This document shows positions 15,401 through 26,544 of a stretch of 64,000 bases of DNA, in pieces; within the stretch, counting starts at the first letter, position 1, and each line of letters starts with the position of its first letter. The position numbers and the translations under genes were made by a program. Under the pieces are notes generated by a model, which saw nothing but the letters and a program-made list of their open reading frames with translations, made no database searches and had not been told where the DNA came from. This DNA comes from Astropecten irregularis (Eukaryota; Echinodermata; Asteroidea; Paxillosida; Astropectinidae), in contig OZ020250.1 in NCBI GenBank assembly GCA_963971285.1, positions 18,194,783-18,258,782 on the forward strand. Reading direction: 5' to 3'.

Positions 15401-18400
15401 GGATACCGTACTTATTTGGGTTACATTATGTACAGTATGTATTAAAAGTATGTTCACCCAGAAATTTCAACTCAGGAAAGTGATTCTGGTTCAAATGAGA
15501 ATTTCAATTCTGCTCTCCCGAGTGTGTTTATTTAGTACACAAGAAAAAAAGCCATGTGTGTACACGTACATAATGTTTACATGTGTTGTTTGTCGTCGAG
15601 TCGACGATGACCATCCAATCATTCTGTGGTAGGGGGCAGGGTATGTATTAAACGCAAGTCAACTGTTTAAGAACGCCTTATTCCCCCAGTGACCAATACA
15701 TGTATACCATGTATACAGTGTATAAATTTGTATTTTTGATGATGTGCACTTAAATTCATCACCCTGAGGGAGAGGGATGTTTTCTTCATTTGCGGCCAGT
15801 CTTGAAAATATTTTATGTGTGAAATCGTTGCATCATCATACGGTTTCCAATCAGTCTTGTTTGGGATGTATTCAGTTTGTGTACACGGCACACACTTGTA
15901 TACGGCTACTGTACTTGTACACGATGTTTGTACGTACGTATCGCAGTCTGACTCACGTATGACTAATGTCCGGTGATGAGACTTAGCTGTGTCACAGGGG
16001 TCGAAGTACCTCAGATATTTACATGTACAGTAGGTCTAGCACCTGTGCCTACCATGTAGGTACACCTGTCAGTGGCTTAGATATTAGCCTTTACATTATA
16101 TACCACATTGTTTCTTCAAAGCTTGCATAATTGACCATAGAAGATTCCCAATCACTTGTCGGATGTAATGGTGTAGATCAGTCAAAACCTTACCTGATTT
16201 GGGGGTTTATAAGCACACTTAGAAATACAATAAAATGATACACTGGTAGTTTGCTTATGTCTGACTGTACAGTAGTTGGATTCTAAACAAGTTGTTTACA
16301 TCCTAATTATAAATTCAACAATTGATGTCAATGGAGGGTCAAGTATACATGTACTGTACATGTGATGTACATGTTCATGTACATGTGTTCAGTGCGGTAA
16401 TCAAGTAATTCCTTATCCAGTGGACAGGGTTTTCTCACTCATCTGATACGTACACATACATACATGTAAAAGTTTGTACAAGGCTACAAGCACACATTAC
16501 ATGTACAGTCATACTGTGTCACTTCGTGTACATACATACATGTATGTACAAATGTTTGTCATTGACAAACATGTCAATGCTAAACATGTACATGTATCCA
16601 TATGTCATGTATGTGTACGTACTTGTACGTACTCACATATTGCACACATGTAGTTCTTGAGTCATAATTGCTTGAGGAGATTTACAGTTTCTCCAGTTTT
16701 AACAAGTGACTAATGCACATTTAGGCTACAGTATGTTCATACATGTTTGTTCGGTGCAGAAAGCAACATGTAAAATACAATGTACCAGTACCTGTATGTA
16801 CTGACAATTTGGAAAAATGTTCACATTGGCAATGCTTTTGCCAGCTTTAATGCTGACGTATACTGTATTATGTACAAAAGTACAGTATGGTGAGAACATT
16901 CAGTATTTGACATTTTGATATGATTTCCATATGGACAAGCTCTGAACTAACACTTAAATTGTTCACACATTGATGTTTTCCATGGGCATTTGAAAATGGG
17001 CTCAGCTTGCTCTGAAAAACAGCACTTTCCAAAGTTATACTGACCAGTTCTCACTAAACCTTTCCAGGGAAAATTGTTTGAGAAAATAGGTTGTCTGAAA
17101 CAACGAACATGTGTAGAAATTAACAGCCTCATGGTGTCAAAAGTTACAGTACAAATTGTGAAAAATCCAATTTGTTCAAAACAAACAAACAAAGGAATGG
17201 CAACAATTGGTTAAAAAAAAACCAGCATTTGTGGGTGTTTGTAACTTTTGACACCATGAGGCTACAAACACCCACAAATGCTGTTTTTTTTCACCAATTG
17301 TTGCTATTCCTTTGTTTGTTATGTTTTGAACAAATTGGGTTTTTCACACCCCATTGCCATTTGAATCAGGGCCAAGTTTCTTCTCAACTTTTGAGCGAAT
17401 ACAAAGCCCTTGAACGTTAAGCTTAGAGCTATGAAAATACCTCAGTTTAAAGGTTGTATCATACTTTGGTAATTCACCGAAACAGAAATGTTCACAGATT
17501 TACGTATAACTTACAGGGTATGAAGATGGTGGTGGTAGAAACATTCTGTTAAAAAATTTTCAACCTGAAATGGTGTATTTATCAAGAAATTAGTAAAACA
17601 ACGACCGAAAATCTTTTTGATCTTTTAAAAGATCAAAAATAAAAGAGAAAAGACTTAAGAAATGCTGTGGCCGTTTTTCACTGTTTTCTCAAAAAGTGGG
17701 CACCGTATGGGACTGAAATGTTCCCAGATGACTACAATTGTATCGTCCTTGATATTTTTGCCCATGAATCTGTATTTCTTTGACTAAAACCAAAGTATGA
17801 TACTACCTTGAAGAAGAAAAAAGGGTGCATGGTTTTCTATTTCATGATACTATGTGGATATCATATGTATGTGCAAGTTCACACAATATCTCAGGAAGGT
17901 GAAATGTGTTGACATCTTGTATGGTAAAACATTGAGTGATACATTAACGTAGATCCCTTCACAATTATCTGCTGTTATCTAAAAATTTGTACGGATTTGG
18001 TAACTGGGGCAAGATAAGTATTTACGTACATGATACTGTCAACAAGTTCAATCAGTAGTTCAACTTCATTTTCGTTTACTGTACAAGTTATTTACTCATG
18101 GCGTTGATGTGTACATGTACATGAAGATGTGCTTGCGTGTGTTTGTGTAACCTTTAGTTTGTTGACAGTGTTCAAACGTTCTATGATAAATCTTTGCAGG
18201 TGGTGATGTGCCCCCTTACAAGTTGCCCTACTCTGATGAACTGTGCCTGCACCCTACCTTTGAGGATATGCAGGTCCACGTCTCCAGAGGGCGGAAGCGT
18301 CCCGGCTTTCCCGACGCCTGGAAAGAGAACAACCAGGTGAACAAGAAATTGAATTAATTAATGAGTAAACAATAAAGAATTGCCCATATTTGCTTAGGTG

Positions 18401-21400
18401 CAGTATCACCATAAAGGCTTAAAGATTTACTGTAATCAAAACACATATGAAGTTACATGTGTGTAACTGTAAATACATCTGTATTGTTATAAAACTTATC
18501 CTGTCTATCATTGTTTGTGTTAAAAAATATTGTATAAAGAAGAGGGAGGTATTTTAGGTCCATAATTTAGCACCCCACTTTTCGCGACGAAAAACCTTGC
18601 TTACGTCACATGCAGAACTCCACGCAGTATACTGTGTGGCGAGCCTATACTAGTTCTGTATGTGACGTCACTTTCTTTTGTTGCGTGGATCGGTTCCAAG
18701 GGGGACTTTTGTTTAGGGGCGGGGCATACATGTTTCGTCAAAATTTAGCACTCGCATACAAAATATAATTTATTATTGTCATCATTTATGTATTGAGCAA
18801 TAATTTTTAAAGCACTTTCATCCCTTTCCCAAATTCGAATAGAGTGAACCTTTAAGTTCACAGCCGGTACCTGGATGATCGACAAACATGTACATTGTAC
18901 ATGTATATGATTATTGTTATTGACACACCTTGTCTGGGATCCGGGCACTCATGTGATGAGTTTCTATTTTTAGCATCAATGCTGAATGCTATTGCCGAAT
19001 TACATGTGTATAGTATGTACATGTTTGCCACTTGAATTTTTAATGCCGGGTAACTTGGTACATGTATCCAATCCATACAGGTGTACTGTGAATATTTGTG
19101 TAAATAATAGTAATGAAAACAGTTCAATCATGTAGCCATTCACTAGAAATGTTTAAATGTTTCTTTATATCAATGTACAGGTGTACAACAGAATCTATTT
19201 TTTCTTTCATTAGCTCTTTGACTTTGCCAATCAGATTGTTTTCAATTACTAAAACAATAAACATTCATAAAGACGTATTGAAAATACGTGATTTGAGTAT
19301 GCAAGTATGTACATGTAGTTGCTTACATGTGAAACAAATTTTATTCTTATGTACTGTTTGTATTCCCTAAGGGTGGAGGGGGCTGATTTTTGTCAGATAG
19401 AAAATAGCAACATTGTTTCTTTCGGTTGAAATTCCTTTATTGGGCATGGAATTTATGGAGGTGATTGCATCCATTTTCATGGTCCTGGCTATGAAGTATT
19501 ACAGAAGACATGTTTTTCAGTATTAAAGTGCTGTGCACAAAAATCCAATACCGGTACTGTAGAAACATGTACTGTATGTATCAGCCTTTAAGAAACAAAT
19601 CCAGTCCCATTTGTACTTTATATTTTGGGGTCTGCAGGGTTACTGTACCAGAATCACATACTGAGTTTCTTAAGGCCATGTATTGTGCAGCTGTACCCGT
19701 TATCGGGTTAATATTAACTGTCCTGCCCCTTAATTCCTTAGGGATCTGGACACGGTGGTGAGGGCCGCGAGGCATACTTTTCACTGGGCTCATTGGGCCT
19801 GAGAGGGCTTTGCTCTGGGGCAATCCACGCTGTTGTGTAGCAATTTTGTGACGTTGTCTCGCATTGCGTCATAGCGCCAGAGGCGAAAAGGCCCACAGGA
19901 CTCTCTTGTAGTGCATTCTAAGATGCAATGCAGTATCGTTTTCCCCCGCAAGGAGACCAATTTGTCGGGACTAATTGAAGTAGGGTATTCTCCAAGGAAG
20001 TTAAGAGAGTCTCGGGAGTGATAATATAAGATATTGAGAGATGCGTTGAGAATTTCTTGGAATAAAATAAGAATGTGCTATGTATGGGAGTCGCATTGCA
20101 ATCAGTCATTGTAAAGTTGCTGAAGACTGGTTGACTTCGTCTTGTCTGCTATAACATGTACACAGCAGATTGACAGAGCATGACTTGTAGATGTTTTGCA
20201 ATCCAGAAATTATGGCAAAGACGTTACTTCCATTTTTGGATGCCCATAAAATCAATGGTCTCAAGGCGCACTTTTTTTAAATCGTATATCAGGCAATAGC
20301 TCATGGTGGGAGACAATATTTATTGCCTCAATTTTGTGGCGATTTTTGGTTTACTTTTAGTCGACTATTCTTCTATCTTAGACGTGGGTCATAGACCAAA
20401 CAGTCTGCAGTGAAAAAATATTGTGGGACTAATAATGGCGCTTTGCGTTCCTACTTTGTAATTCTTTTTTAATAATTGTATTTGTTTGTTTTTTTGTTTT
20501 TTTCAGGCACTTCGCTCCTTGAAAGAAACAATAGAAGATTGCTGGGATCATGACTCAGAGGCTCGACTGACTGCCCTGTGCGTAGAGGAACGCGTCATAG
20601 AGCTCATGGTCTTGTGGGATAAGCACCGCATGGTCAGTCCAACCATCAACTCCATGTCAGACGGTCCAACCCTGGCCACGTCAACTCAGTCCTACAGCCA
20701 GCCCAGCCACGGGTCCGGTACGGCCATTTTGGATTCCAGTGTGGGGACCCATCATGGTGTGCTGCAACCACAGCGTGTTCTTACCCACACTGATCAGGCC
20801 CCGGTTGGAGAGATACCTGAGGGTGTCTGCGGGATGCGCACTGCCCCGACTGGCCCTGTCATCGAGAAGAATGAGAGACAGAGGCTTCTCTCTCCAGACA
20901 CCATCAGCACAAGCCTCTCTGCTCAGTCCGACCTGAATCTGATCGACCTGTCCACCATTACGTCTAACGTCGACCCTAAGAATCTCCACTACTCCGATGA
21001 GAACATCGAGAGGTTTACGTCTGATCTGAAGTACGGTCGACCCCACAGTACACCGACTGAGAGCTCGACGGAGGGATACGGGTACAGCGAGCCGAATACC
21101 TCACCAAGCCAGCCGCTCGTCATGCATGAGATGAGACCCAGTCTGGGCGGTGATCAGATGACCGACAACTTAGGAGTGTGGAGCAAGCGTCACAACCTGC
21201 ACCGGCCAACGAGCCTGCCAGTATGGGGTCAGCTCACTGTGAATGAAGCCAGGGCCCGATCCCAATCTGGTCACCACCCCATGGCCGATTTTGGGGGTGA
21301 GACACGACCTACCAAGCCTGATGTTAACAAGCAACGGCAACAAGCCCAAGCTGCTGAGCAGGTCAACATCACCAGTCCCCAGCAGAATGTGCTACCAAAG

Positions 21401-22282
21401 GAAATGGAAGCATCTCTGTCTGACCATTCCCTCTCCAGTAATGGATCATGTAGCAGCCTCCACTCCTCGTCTTCAGGTGGGTCAGGCAACAGCTTTGAAT
21501 CAGACCACAGCCGCCGTCCAAGCACCCTCCCTCTCCCCAGCAATGGTCACGGGGCCAAGAAGAAGCTGGTGGCCGTGTATATCCCCGATTCAGGCCCGAC
21601 GACTAAAGTCCAAACGGGCATTGCCAAAATGGACAGTGTCAGCAGCGGACAGTGCCATCCAGTCAAAGTGGCCACCAATGGCACCCACTGCAAGAGCAAA
21701 GCTGCAGAGACCAAGACCACCTCCAGAGCAAAGGTTCAGCCATCTGAAACGGTCCCCACCAACACCCGACCACTGTCCTGGTCGGTGGGCGACAAATCAT
21801 GCGATGACTCAGACTCCATCGTTTTGCACAATGGAAACTCCAAATCCAAAGACTGTGATCTGAACAAAGACTCCAAAAAGTCCAAGAGGAAAGTCACGCC
21901 GTACAGGATAGCTGGCAGTAAAAAACTCTCCGTGTTCAACGGCAAGAGCAGTGACATCTCCCTGTCCGACAGCAGCTCACCAGAGTCTAGCAAGGACAGC
22001 GACAACTCGGACACTTTGGCAGAGCACAGCGACAACAACAATTCAGGAGATAGCTGTAGCAGGACTCACTTGCTGACACAGAACGGCCATGCCGTGCATC
22101 CCAGCCAACGTATTCCCAACGGAATTACCTCTGCGGCCAGCGAGAAGGCTGCAAGTGAGCGCACTGCGCTGACAATGGACAACACTTTCCAGCTGGATGG
22201 TGACAGCATGCAGTGGGCAGGACCGGGCAAGACAGGGGTGGAGAACGGGCCCAGAGCCAACTACCAAGTGTCTTGTGTTTGA
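3213..22282 (+). CDS. BMPR2: Bone morphogenetic protein receptor type 2, 5'-partial gene (six exons)
   Basis: Type II serine/threonine kinase receptor of the plasma membrane that binds BMP-type ligands and phosphorylates type I receptors. Six exons join with matching phases: 3213–3413, 3790–4350, 7060–7220, 10684–10831, 18200–18336 and 20507–22282, giving about 993 residues. In order these encode the last part of the Cys-rich ectodomain (GCW..., EEC, RFCCC...YCN), one transmembrane helix (3828–3896), a kinase with VAVK lysine (4071–4073), HRD (7083–7091), DFG (7143–7151) and SPE in place of APE, then a long Ser-rich tail. The long tail with IAKM, RPTSLP and TPY motifs separates BMPR2 from ActRII. 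Odd point: the third glycine of the glycine loop is Cys (4026–4028). The first exon starts with two bases of a split codon, so the signal peptide and first ectodomain exon lie before the window. Family assignment is from remembered human BMPR2 sequence. Confidence 0.95.
3508..3690 (+). mobile_element. tRNA-derived SINE with shared 3' module
   Basis: tRNA-like head with A box TAGCTCAGTTGGTAA and B box GGTTCGAATCC, then TCCAGTCAATTTTTC. The tail (3620–3690) carries GAAGTGCGAACG and GGTGTTTCCGCAAACC, shared with 22606–22681 and 56315–56391. In a BMPR2 intron. Confidence 0.8.
3790..4350 (+). CDS. BMPR2: BMPR2 exon: transmembrane helix and kinase N-lobe
   Basis: Acceptor at 3788–3789, donor GTAATG at 4351. 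The transmembrane helix runs about 3828–3896 and is followed by a basic stop-transfer stretch ([11 protein letters not shown]). The kinase N-lobe begins near [16 protein letters not shown], with VAVKIF at 4065–4079 and the αC and hinge regions after it. In human this region is divided among several exons; here it is one 561-bp exon. Confidence 0.95.
4351..7059 (+). other. BMPR2 intron
   Basis: Intron bounded by donor GTAATG and acceptor TTTCAG. It is AT-rich with scattered TGTACA words, a CA-rich stretch near 5428–5560 and a truncated tRNA-SINE end at 6368–6430. No other feature recognised. Confidence 0.8.
6368..6430 (+). mobile_element. tRNA-SINE fragment
   Basis: Only the B box side remains: CCGGTTCAAATCCTGCTCC then AGTCAATTTTTCTTTTTTC and CACTTTTCAACG. 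Confidence 0.65.
7060..7220 (+). CDS. BMPR2: BMPR2 exon: catalytic loop and DFG
   Basis: Acceptor at 7058–7059, donor GTAAGT at 7221. Encodes [13 protein letters not shown] and [11 protein letters not shown], the catalytic loop and magnesium-binding motif, both intact. Ends in phase 0 after ITD. Confidence 0.95.
7252..7490. mobile_element. E-family element copy 1
   Basis: GCTTAAGCTCGGGCTCAGGC at the left and CTAAGCCTGAGCCAAAGCCT at the right form imperfect inverted ends. Matches the 49615–49855 element. Confidence 0.75.
8768..8958. mobile_element. Small inverted-repeat element
   Basis: AAACACCGCTATAACGAAC at the left and GGTATAGCGGTGTTTG at the right are inverted; GTTATAGTG words recur inside. 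Confidence 0.6.
9368..9652. mobile_element. Small element with TCGAAAT / ATTCGAG ends
   Basis: GGTTCGAAATATCCACTAG at the left, CACGAAATTCGAGCC at the right; CTAGTAAA and CTAGAC words recur inside. Confidence 0.5.
10161..10322. mobile_element. C-family MITE copy 2
   Basis: AATAGCACTCCGCACTTGCG and GTGCGGAGCGCTATT inverted ends; paired inner arms CAGACAAACATTG / CAATGTTTGTCTGA; CRE octamer at 10297–10304. Confidence 0.87.
10684..10831 (+). CDS. BMPR2: BMPR2 exon: activation segment and αF
   Basis: Acceptor at 10682–10683, donor GT at 10832. Encodes [18 protein letters not shown] and [16 protein letters not shown], which align closely with human VGTIRYMAPEVLEGAVNL and the αF helix. APE is SPE here. 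Ends in phase 1. Confidence 0.95.
11055..11397 (-). mobile_element. A-family MITE copy 1 (TTAA type)
   Basis: Ends with CTTTAAAGG; the inner sequence contains the palindrome around TCTTTTAAAAGA and the end word GTATCATACTTTGG. It is in the 10832–18199 BMPR2 intron. The TTAA on the left side is decayed. Confidence 0.85.
11746..11926. mobile_element. Small inverted-repeat element with CRE-like site
   Basis: ATAGAGGTTATTTACGTGAC and CGGTGAATAACCTCTATA ends pair, with inner arms GGCCGTCAAGC / GCTTGACGGCC. Confidence 0.75.
16975..17400. repeat. Long inverted repeat (~90-bp arms)
   Basis: The left arm (about 17155–17250, CAAATTGTGAAAAATCCAAT onward) is the complement of the right arm (about 17255–17350). 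ACACCCACAAATGC / GCATTTGTGGGTGT sits at the centre. Weaker pairing extends outward to GGGCATTTGAA / TTTGAATCAGGGCC. Confidence 0.75.
17447..17812 (+). mobile_element. A-family MITE copy 2
   Basis: Left end TTAAAGGTTGTATCATACTT; right end GTATGATACTACCTT. Opposite orientation to copy 1 and in the same intron. Full length, about 365 bp. Confidence 0.88.
18200..18336 (+). CDS. BMPR2: BMPR2 exon: kinase C-lobe
   Basis: Acceptor at 18198–18199, donor GTGAAC at 18337. Encodes a [13 protein letters not shown] segment and [18 protein letters not shown] then [10 protein letters not shown], matching the human C-lobe ([18 protein letters not shown]). Ends in phase 0. Confidence 0.94.
18337..20506 (+). 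other. BMPR2 intron
   Basis: Contains the K-family element at 18415–18856. From 18857 to 20506 I see only low-complexity AT-rich DNA and a T-rich acceptor tract at the end. Confidence 0.75.
18415..18856. mobile_element. K-family element copy 1
   Basis: Shares CTGTATTGTTATAAAACTTA, CTGTCTATCATTGTTTGTG and GCGTGGATCGGTTC with the 52213 copy. Contains TGACGTCA at 18663. Ends near GAACCTTTAAG. Confidence 0.75.
20507..22282 (+). CDS. BMPR2: BMPR2 terminal exon: kinase end and cytoplasmic tail
   Basis: Acceptor at 20505–20506 behind a T-rich tract, stop TGA at 22280–22282. The first ~45 codons finish the kinase ([20 protein letters not shown]). The remaining ~545 codons are a Ser/Thr/Asn-rich tail, probably disordered. 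Islands conserved with the human tail are [16 protein letters not shown] followed by V.VATNG, and KRKVTPYRI. In vertebrates the kinase end and the tail are on separate exons; here they are joined. The tail in vertebrates recruits regulators such as LIMK1; whether that holds here is inference. Confidence 0.95.
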   Translation, partial: ALRSLKETIEDCWDHDSEARLTALCVEERVIELMVLWDKHRMVSPTINSMSDGPTLATSTQSYSQPSHGSGTAILDSSVGTHHGVLQPQRVLTHTDQAPVGEIPEGVCGMRTAPTGPVIEKNERQRLLSPDTISTSLSAQSDLNLIDLSTITSNVDPKNLHYSDENIERFTSDLKYGRPHSTPTESSTEGYGYSEPNTSPSQPLVMHEMRPSLGGDQMTDNLGVWSKRHNLHRPTSLPVWGQLTVNEARARSQSGHHPMADFGGETRPTKPDVNKQRQQAQAAEQVNITSPQQNVLPKEMEASLSDHSLSSNGSCSSLHSSSSGGSGNSFESDHSRRPSTLPLPSNGHGAKKKLVAVYIPDSGPTTKVQTGIAKMDSVSSGQCHPVKVATNGTHCKSKAAETKTTSRAKVQPSETVPTNTRPLSWSVGDKSCDDSDSIVLHNGNSKSKDCDLNKDSKKSKRKVTPYRIAGSKKLSVFNGKSSDISLSDSSSPESSKDSDNSDTLAEHSDNNNSGDSCSRTHLLTQNGHAVHPSQRIPNGITSAASEKAASERTALTMDNTFQLDGDSMQWAGPGKTGVENGPRANYQVSCV

Positions 22283-22424
22283 GACAGTCCATTTAAGGAC
22301 AAATATACACTTAACAAATAAGAGTTTGTTTTCAATTACTCAGTAACCATCTATGACTGATTTCTTTGATGCAGAATATTATCCCTTTTTAGAAACCTTC
22401 TATTAATGAACTTGTAACCTCAAA

Positions 22425-22430
22425 AATAAA
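22425..22430 (+). other. Candidate poly(A) signal for BMPR2
   Basis: AATAAA 143 bp after the BMPR2 stop codon. It is the first canonical hexamer downstream, but a longer 3' UTR is possible. Confidence 0.4.
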
Positions 22431-22551
22431 ATATTTGTCAGTATAAATCACCTTGTACATCACGTTTGGAAGAGACCGGATTCTGTAAAAACGCCTTTGA
22501 GATTAATCAGTGAGCAAAATGACTTTGCCACCTTTTGTTGAACTATACTAG

Positions 22552-22681
22552 TCGTCTCCTGATGAGGACTAGAGCAGACTAGTTGAAACGTTGAGACCTA
22601 ATTGCGAGAAGTGCGAACGATATAGAAGTGCGAAAGTACGAACGATTATTACATGGTGTTTCCGCAAACCGATCCACATAT
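22552..22681 (+). repeat. Hammerhead-like motif plus 3' module
   Basis: GTCTCCTGATGAGG, a stem ACTAG/CTAGT with loop AGCAGA, then GAAACGTTGAGACC; the GTCTC/GAGAC ends can pair. The 3' module GAAGTGCGAACG ... TTTCCGCAAACCGATCC follows. It looks like the 3' part of a retroelement or SINE. Confidence 0.55.
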
Positions 22682-25500
22682 ACTAGTCTTGTCGTTGCCA
22701 TATAATGGAAATTTTGTTTGAGAAATGAGGCCATATTCATACTGCCTTCCAGGCATGGTCGTGTATTGTAACCTCTGTGACAGATATGCTACTGTACATG
22801 TGCCTCCTCAACTCATAAATGTTTGAATTGTATCATCAGTGGTTCTGATATTCTATAGTGTTATTATTGAGGAGAAAAGAAATCGGGCACATTTAAGTGT
22901 GTAATTCATATGCCTGCATTAACATGATATCGTACTTAAAAACAATTAAATTGTTAAGTGGTGACTGATGCGTTTTAGTGTCCCTGCCTAAAACTTCACT
23001 GCTTGTTGAACATACAGCTCTTTGGCATTCAAAAGACTCAGTAGTACTCTTTAATTCAGAGAGCAGTTTGTTTACCGTAGTCCCCTTTTCCCCACGCAAT
23101 TTTCTGCCACTTTTGTATTGTTATGAGAAGAAAAATAAGTGACAGTCAAAACTCAAAACATGTGAATGTCATTTCCAAGCTAGCTTTGTCGTGGCATTTA
23201 GTCGTGACGTAAACTGTACTCAGTTGTACACAAGATTCCTACGTCTGATTTTGTGAAATAATGCGAGTCGTTATAAGCACTGCCTTTGCAAGATGCAGCA
23301 CACTGTATGTATTCTGTGGGCAGATTGCCTTTCTTTTAACTCTGGTGATTGCTCATGTGCCATTAAGATGCTAGGTACTTTGTTTTCCATGGGAAATACA
23401 GTGCCCTTAGAATGTTAATAGTTACACCTTGGCACACACTTAGCCATTAATATCATCCCTTTATTAGATGAACCATACATGTACATAGATACTGTAGCAG
23501 TTGTAAAGGAAAAACTGCCATTCTTTAAGAGGACGATTTGTGGTATTTAAGCCAAAGAGGAAGACTACAGCTTTTCCGTGTAAATCATCTACATAATTAT
23601 GTACATTACCCAAATTACCATGATTACTGTTTGTGCACATGGAATGGACATATGTGAATTGTATGATATTAAGACCAGACTTTACTTCATCTTGCTTCTG
23701 TTGTGTATTCTGACACATGTGTTGTGATACATGTGAGCCCAGAGAGGAGAATGCAGAATTCAAGAAAGTCACGTCCACCAATGCCAACTAATCTGTGATC
23801 ATCATGTGATGGCTCTCAACAGTCAACACAAATCTCAATGGACATTGGGTACATGGCTCAGCCAGCCCTGTGAATGGTTTGCAGTCGGCACACTGTTGTA
23901 CGTGAATGACACCGCGCTGTTCTCATGGATAATCAGTGAATTTCATCCTGATGTGCTTCTTGTGTAAGACCCGCCCGGACGCTTTACCTGTGTGGACCGT
24001 GAAAGATTCCCAAGCATGCCAAGGATCCGAACAAAACACAGGCATGAATCTAAGTCTTTAACGAAAAAAATGAGGATATTCCCATTTTTACAAGACTTTG
24101 TGCAGTGGTTTTCTAATGTCAATGACATGAGTGTGATGATGACAAAAATCGAGGAAATCAGCTGGTCCGAGGAAAAGTTGCATGCCCTCCAAAATGTGAT
24201 CAATTTCGGCCACTGTCAGTTCCCCAAACTCTCAGCAACAATGACCATTGTCTGATAGAGTTGATGAATATGCGGTTAGTCCAGTCCCAAATCATGCCAT
24301 TCTGGAGAGACCATTTCAAATGACTGAACTTTGACCTGTGCGCTGAACTTTTCTGGACACAGATGAACATGTGGCCTATAGATCAGGGCGGAGTGACGTC
24401 GTTCCAACTCGCCGTTAGTTTTCATCGGTTGTCAAGTTATGAGAATGAAAGTACCCGGATGTCCGCGCTGATTTATACCAGTATTCACACTAAAAGTTTG
24501 CGATGCCAGGTTTGGTGCCAGCTGTGTAGAATTTGTTCCTGTTTCTGCTTTAAAGTATTCACATTGTGAGTCTTCCTCACTCACATCATTATCCAGACCT
24601 CACACGTACAGCTCAATACCACTGAATTGTCCATGCGGGAAATTTGATTTTTATTTCTTTATCGGGCCAGCTTGAGATATTCTACCCTTGCCCCCGCTTC
24701 GCGCCGATTTTGGCTGTAACAATTTTGTATTCCATTTGATGTTTCTTAACTTTGCAGCCATGCCATCTCAGTTTAAAAATAGAAAGAAAATGAAAACAAA
24801 AAAAGGTAATGAAAGAAGAGATGAATTTCAAAATACATAAATTATCTTATATCCATGTTTTATTTTTTACCCCTTGTTATCTGAATAAGATTTACAAAGA
24901 GGTGGTTTGTTGGCCTGTCTTAAAAGGTTCCAATCCATTTTTCTTCTGCTTTAAATACGAGTATGTTTATATTCAATGTTTGTTACAAGACCTGTTTTCA
25001 AATTTGTATCACATGGTATACATACATGTGTATGAATCATGTGCTTGTAGACCTTTAGTGGTAAAGCTACATGGTGTTGCAGCATTTGTGTGTACGTAAT
25101 ATAGGTCTAATATTATGTATAATTACTAATTACCTTAAATAATTTTGTACAGTTTTACTCATAATGCAGTAATGCACCTTGCTTTGATATTTGCAAAAAC
25201 AAAAGAAAACTACCAAAAAAAATACAAAACTTTGTAAACCATCAGGCCATCGTTTAATCAGTATTCTTTGTATAACCAGTGTATTACATATGCAGTTTGT
25301 GAGGTGTTATCATAGTACTGGTGTCTAACACTGACTATCCTTGTGCTGTGTGAGCTTTTTTTATGTATGATGGGGGTAAAACCCCTAAGTTTCCCTCATT
25401 TCCCTAGCCGCACACGATATTCTGTGTGCCTTTAAGTAACATTAGTTGTATTCAAAAGGTCATTGGAAGGAAATGTAATGTAAAGTAGATACAAGTCTAC

Positions 25501-25873
25501 TTAATGGTAGTATCATACTTTGGTTTTTGTCAAAGAAGTACAGATTCATGGGCAAAGGCAAAAATATCAAGGAAGATACAGTCAGACATCTGTGAAAATT
25601 TCAGTCCCATACGGTGCCCACTTTATGAGAAAATCTTGACAAAACGGCCACAGTATTTCTTAAGTCTTTTCCCTTTTATTTTTGATCTTTTAAAAGATCA
25701 AAACAAATTCGGTCGTTGTTTTACTAATTTTTGGATAAATACACCATTTCAGGTGGGTGGAAAAATGTGTACGGTATGTTTCTACCACCACCTTCTTCAT
25801 ACCCTGTAAGTTATATGTAAATCTGTGAACATTTCTGTTTTGGTTTCTTACCAAAGTATGATGCAACCTTTAA
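25501..25873 (-). mobile_element. A-family MITE copy 3
   Basis: TTAA followed by TGGTAGTATCATACTTTGG at the left, CTTTAA at the right, shared core palindrome. Downstream of BMPR2. Confidence 0.88.
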
Positions 25874-26185
25874 CACTGATGATATGTTTCACACTTGTGA
25901 TTTTGGACTCTTTTACAGTTAACCATACCTGTATAGAACTGGATCCATCTCCTTAGTAGAATTTTATTTCAGTTTTTTTCTGAACGGATGCTCTGTCTAT
26001 CCATGGCCTTTGCTGATCGAAAATTTGGTGGGACTTCATAATTTCCGGCTTCTGCAACAAACCAAATAAAAGTTATCAGTTATTGGTCTGGGGAAAAAAA
26101 TGCGAACGATTTATAAATTTGTATTCAAGGTATAGCAAGGAAAGATATTAAACTGACGTTGGTACGTGATCAGATTAGGTTGTTT

Positions 26186-26544
26186 TTAAAAAGGTAATCT
26201 CATACTTTGGTATTTGTCAAAAAGAAATGCAGATTCATGGGCAACATACCAAGAAAGATACAGTAACAGTCATATGTGAAATTCCCAGTCCCATACGGTG
26301 CCCACTTTTTGAGAAAACAATGAAAAACGCTGCCGATATTTTCAAATCTATTCTCAGGAGTTTTGATATTACCACAAGATCAAAACTGTTTTTGGTCTTT
26401 GGTTGTACTCTTTTCGGGATAAATACAGCATTTCAGGCAGAATAATTTTAACAGTATGTTTCTACCAGCACCATTTTAATACCATAGGTAAATCTGTGTA
26501 GATTTCTGTTTTGTTATGCTCCCAAAGTATGATAGTACCTTTAA
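26186..26544 (-). mobile_element. A-family MITE copy 4
   Basis: TTAAAAAGGTAATCTCATAC at the left, GATAGTACCTTTAA at the right. The core palindrome is diverged, so this is an older copy. Confidence 0.83.

Larger units (their letters stand above)
10832..18199 (+). other. BMPR2 intron, 7.4 kb
   Basis: Largest BMPR2 intron in view. It contains A-family MITEs at both ends (11055–11397, 17447–17812), an element at 11746–11926, a long inverted repeat at 16975–17400, a homopolymer A run at 11604–11622 and many TGTACA/ACATGT words between 14000 and 16650. The stretch 12000–13900 holds nothing I recognise. Confidence 0.8.
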
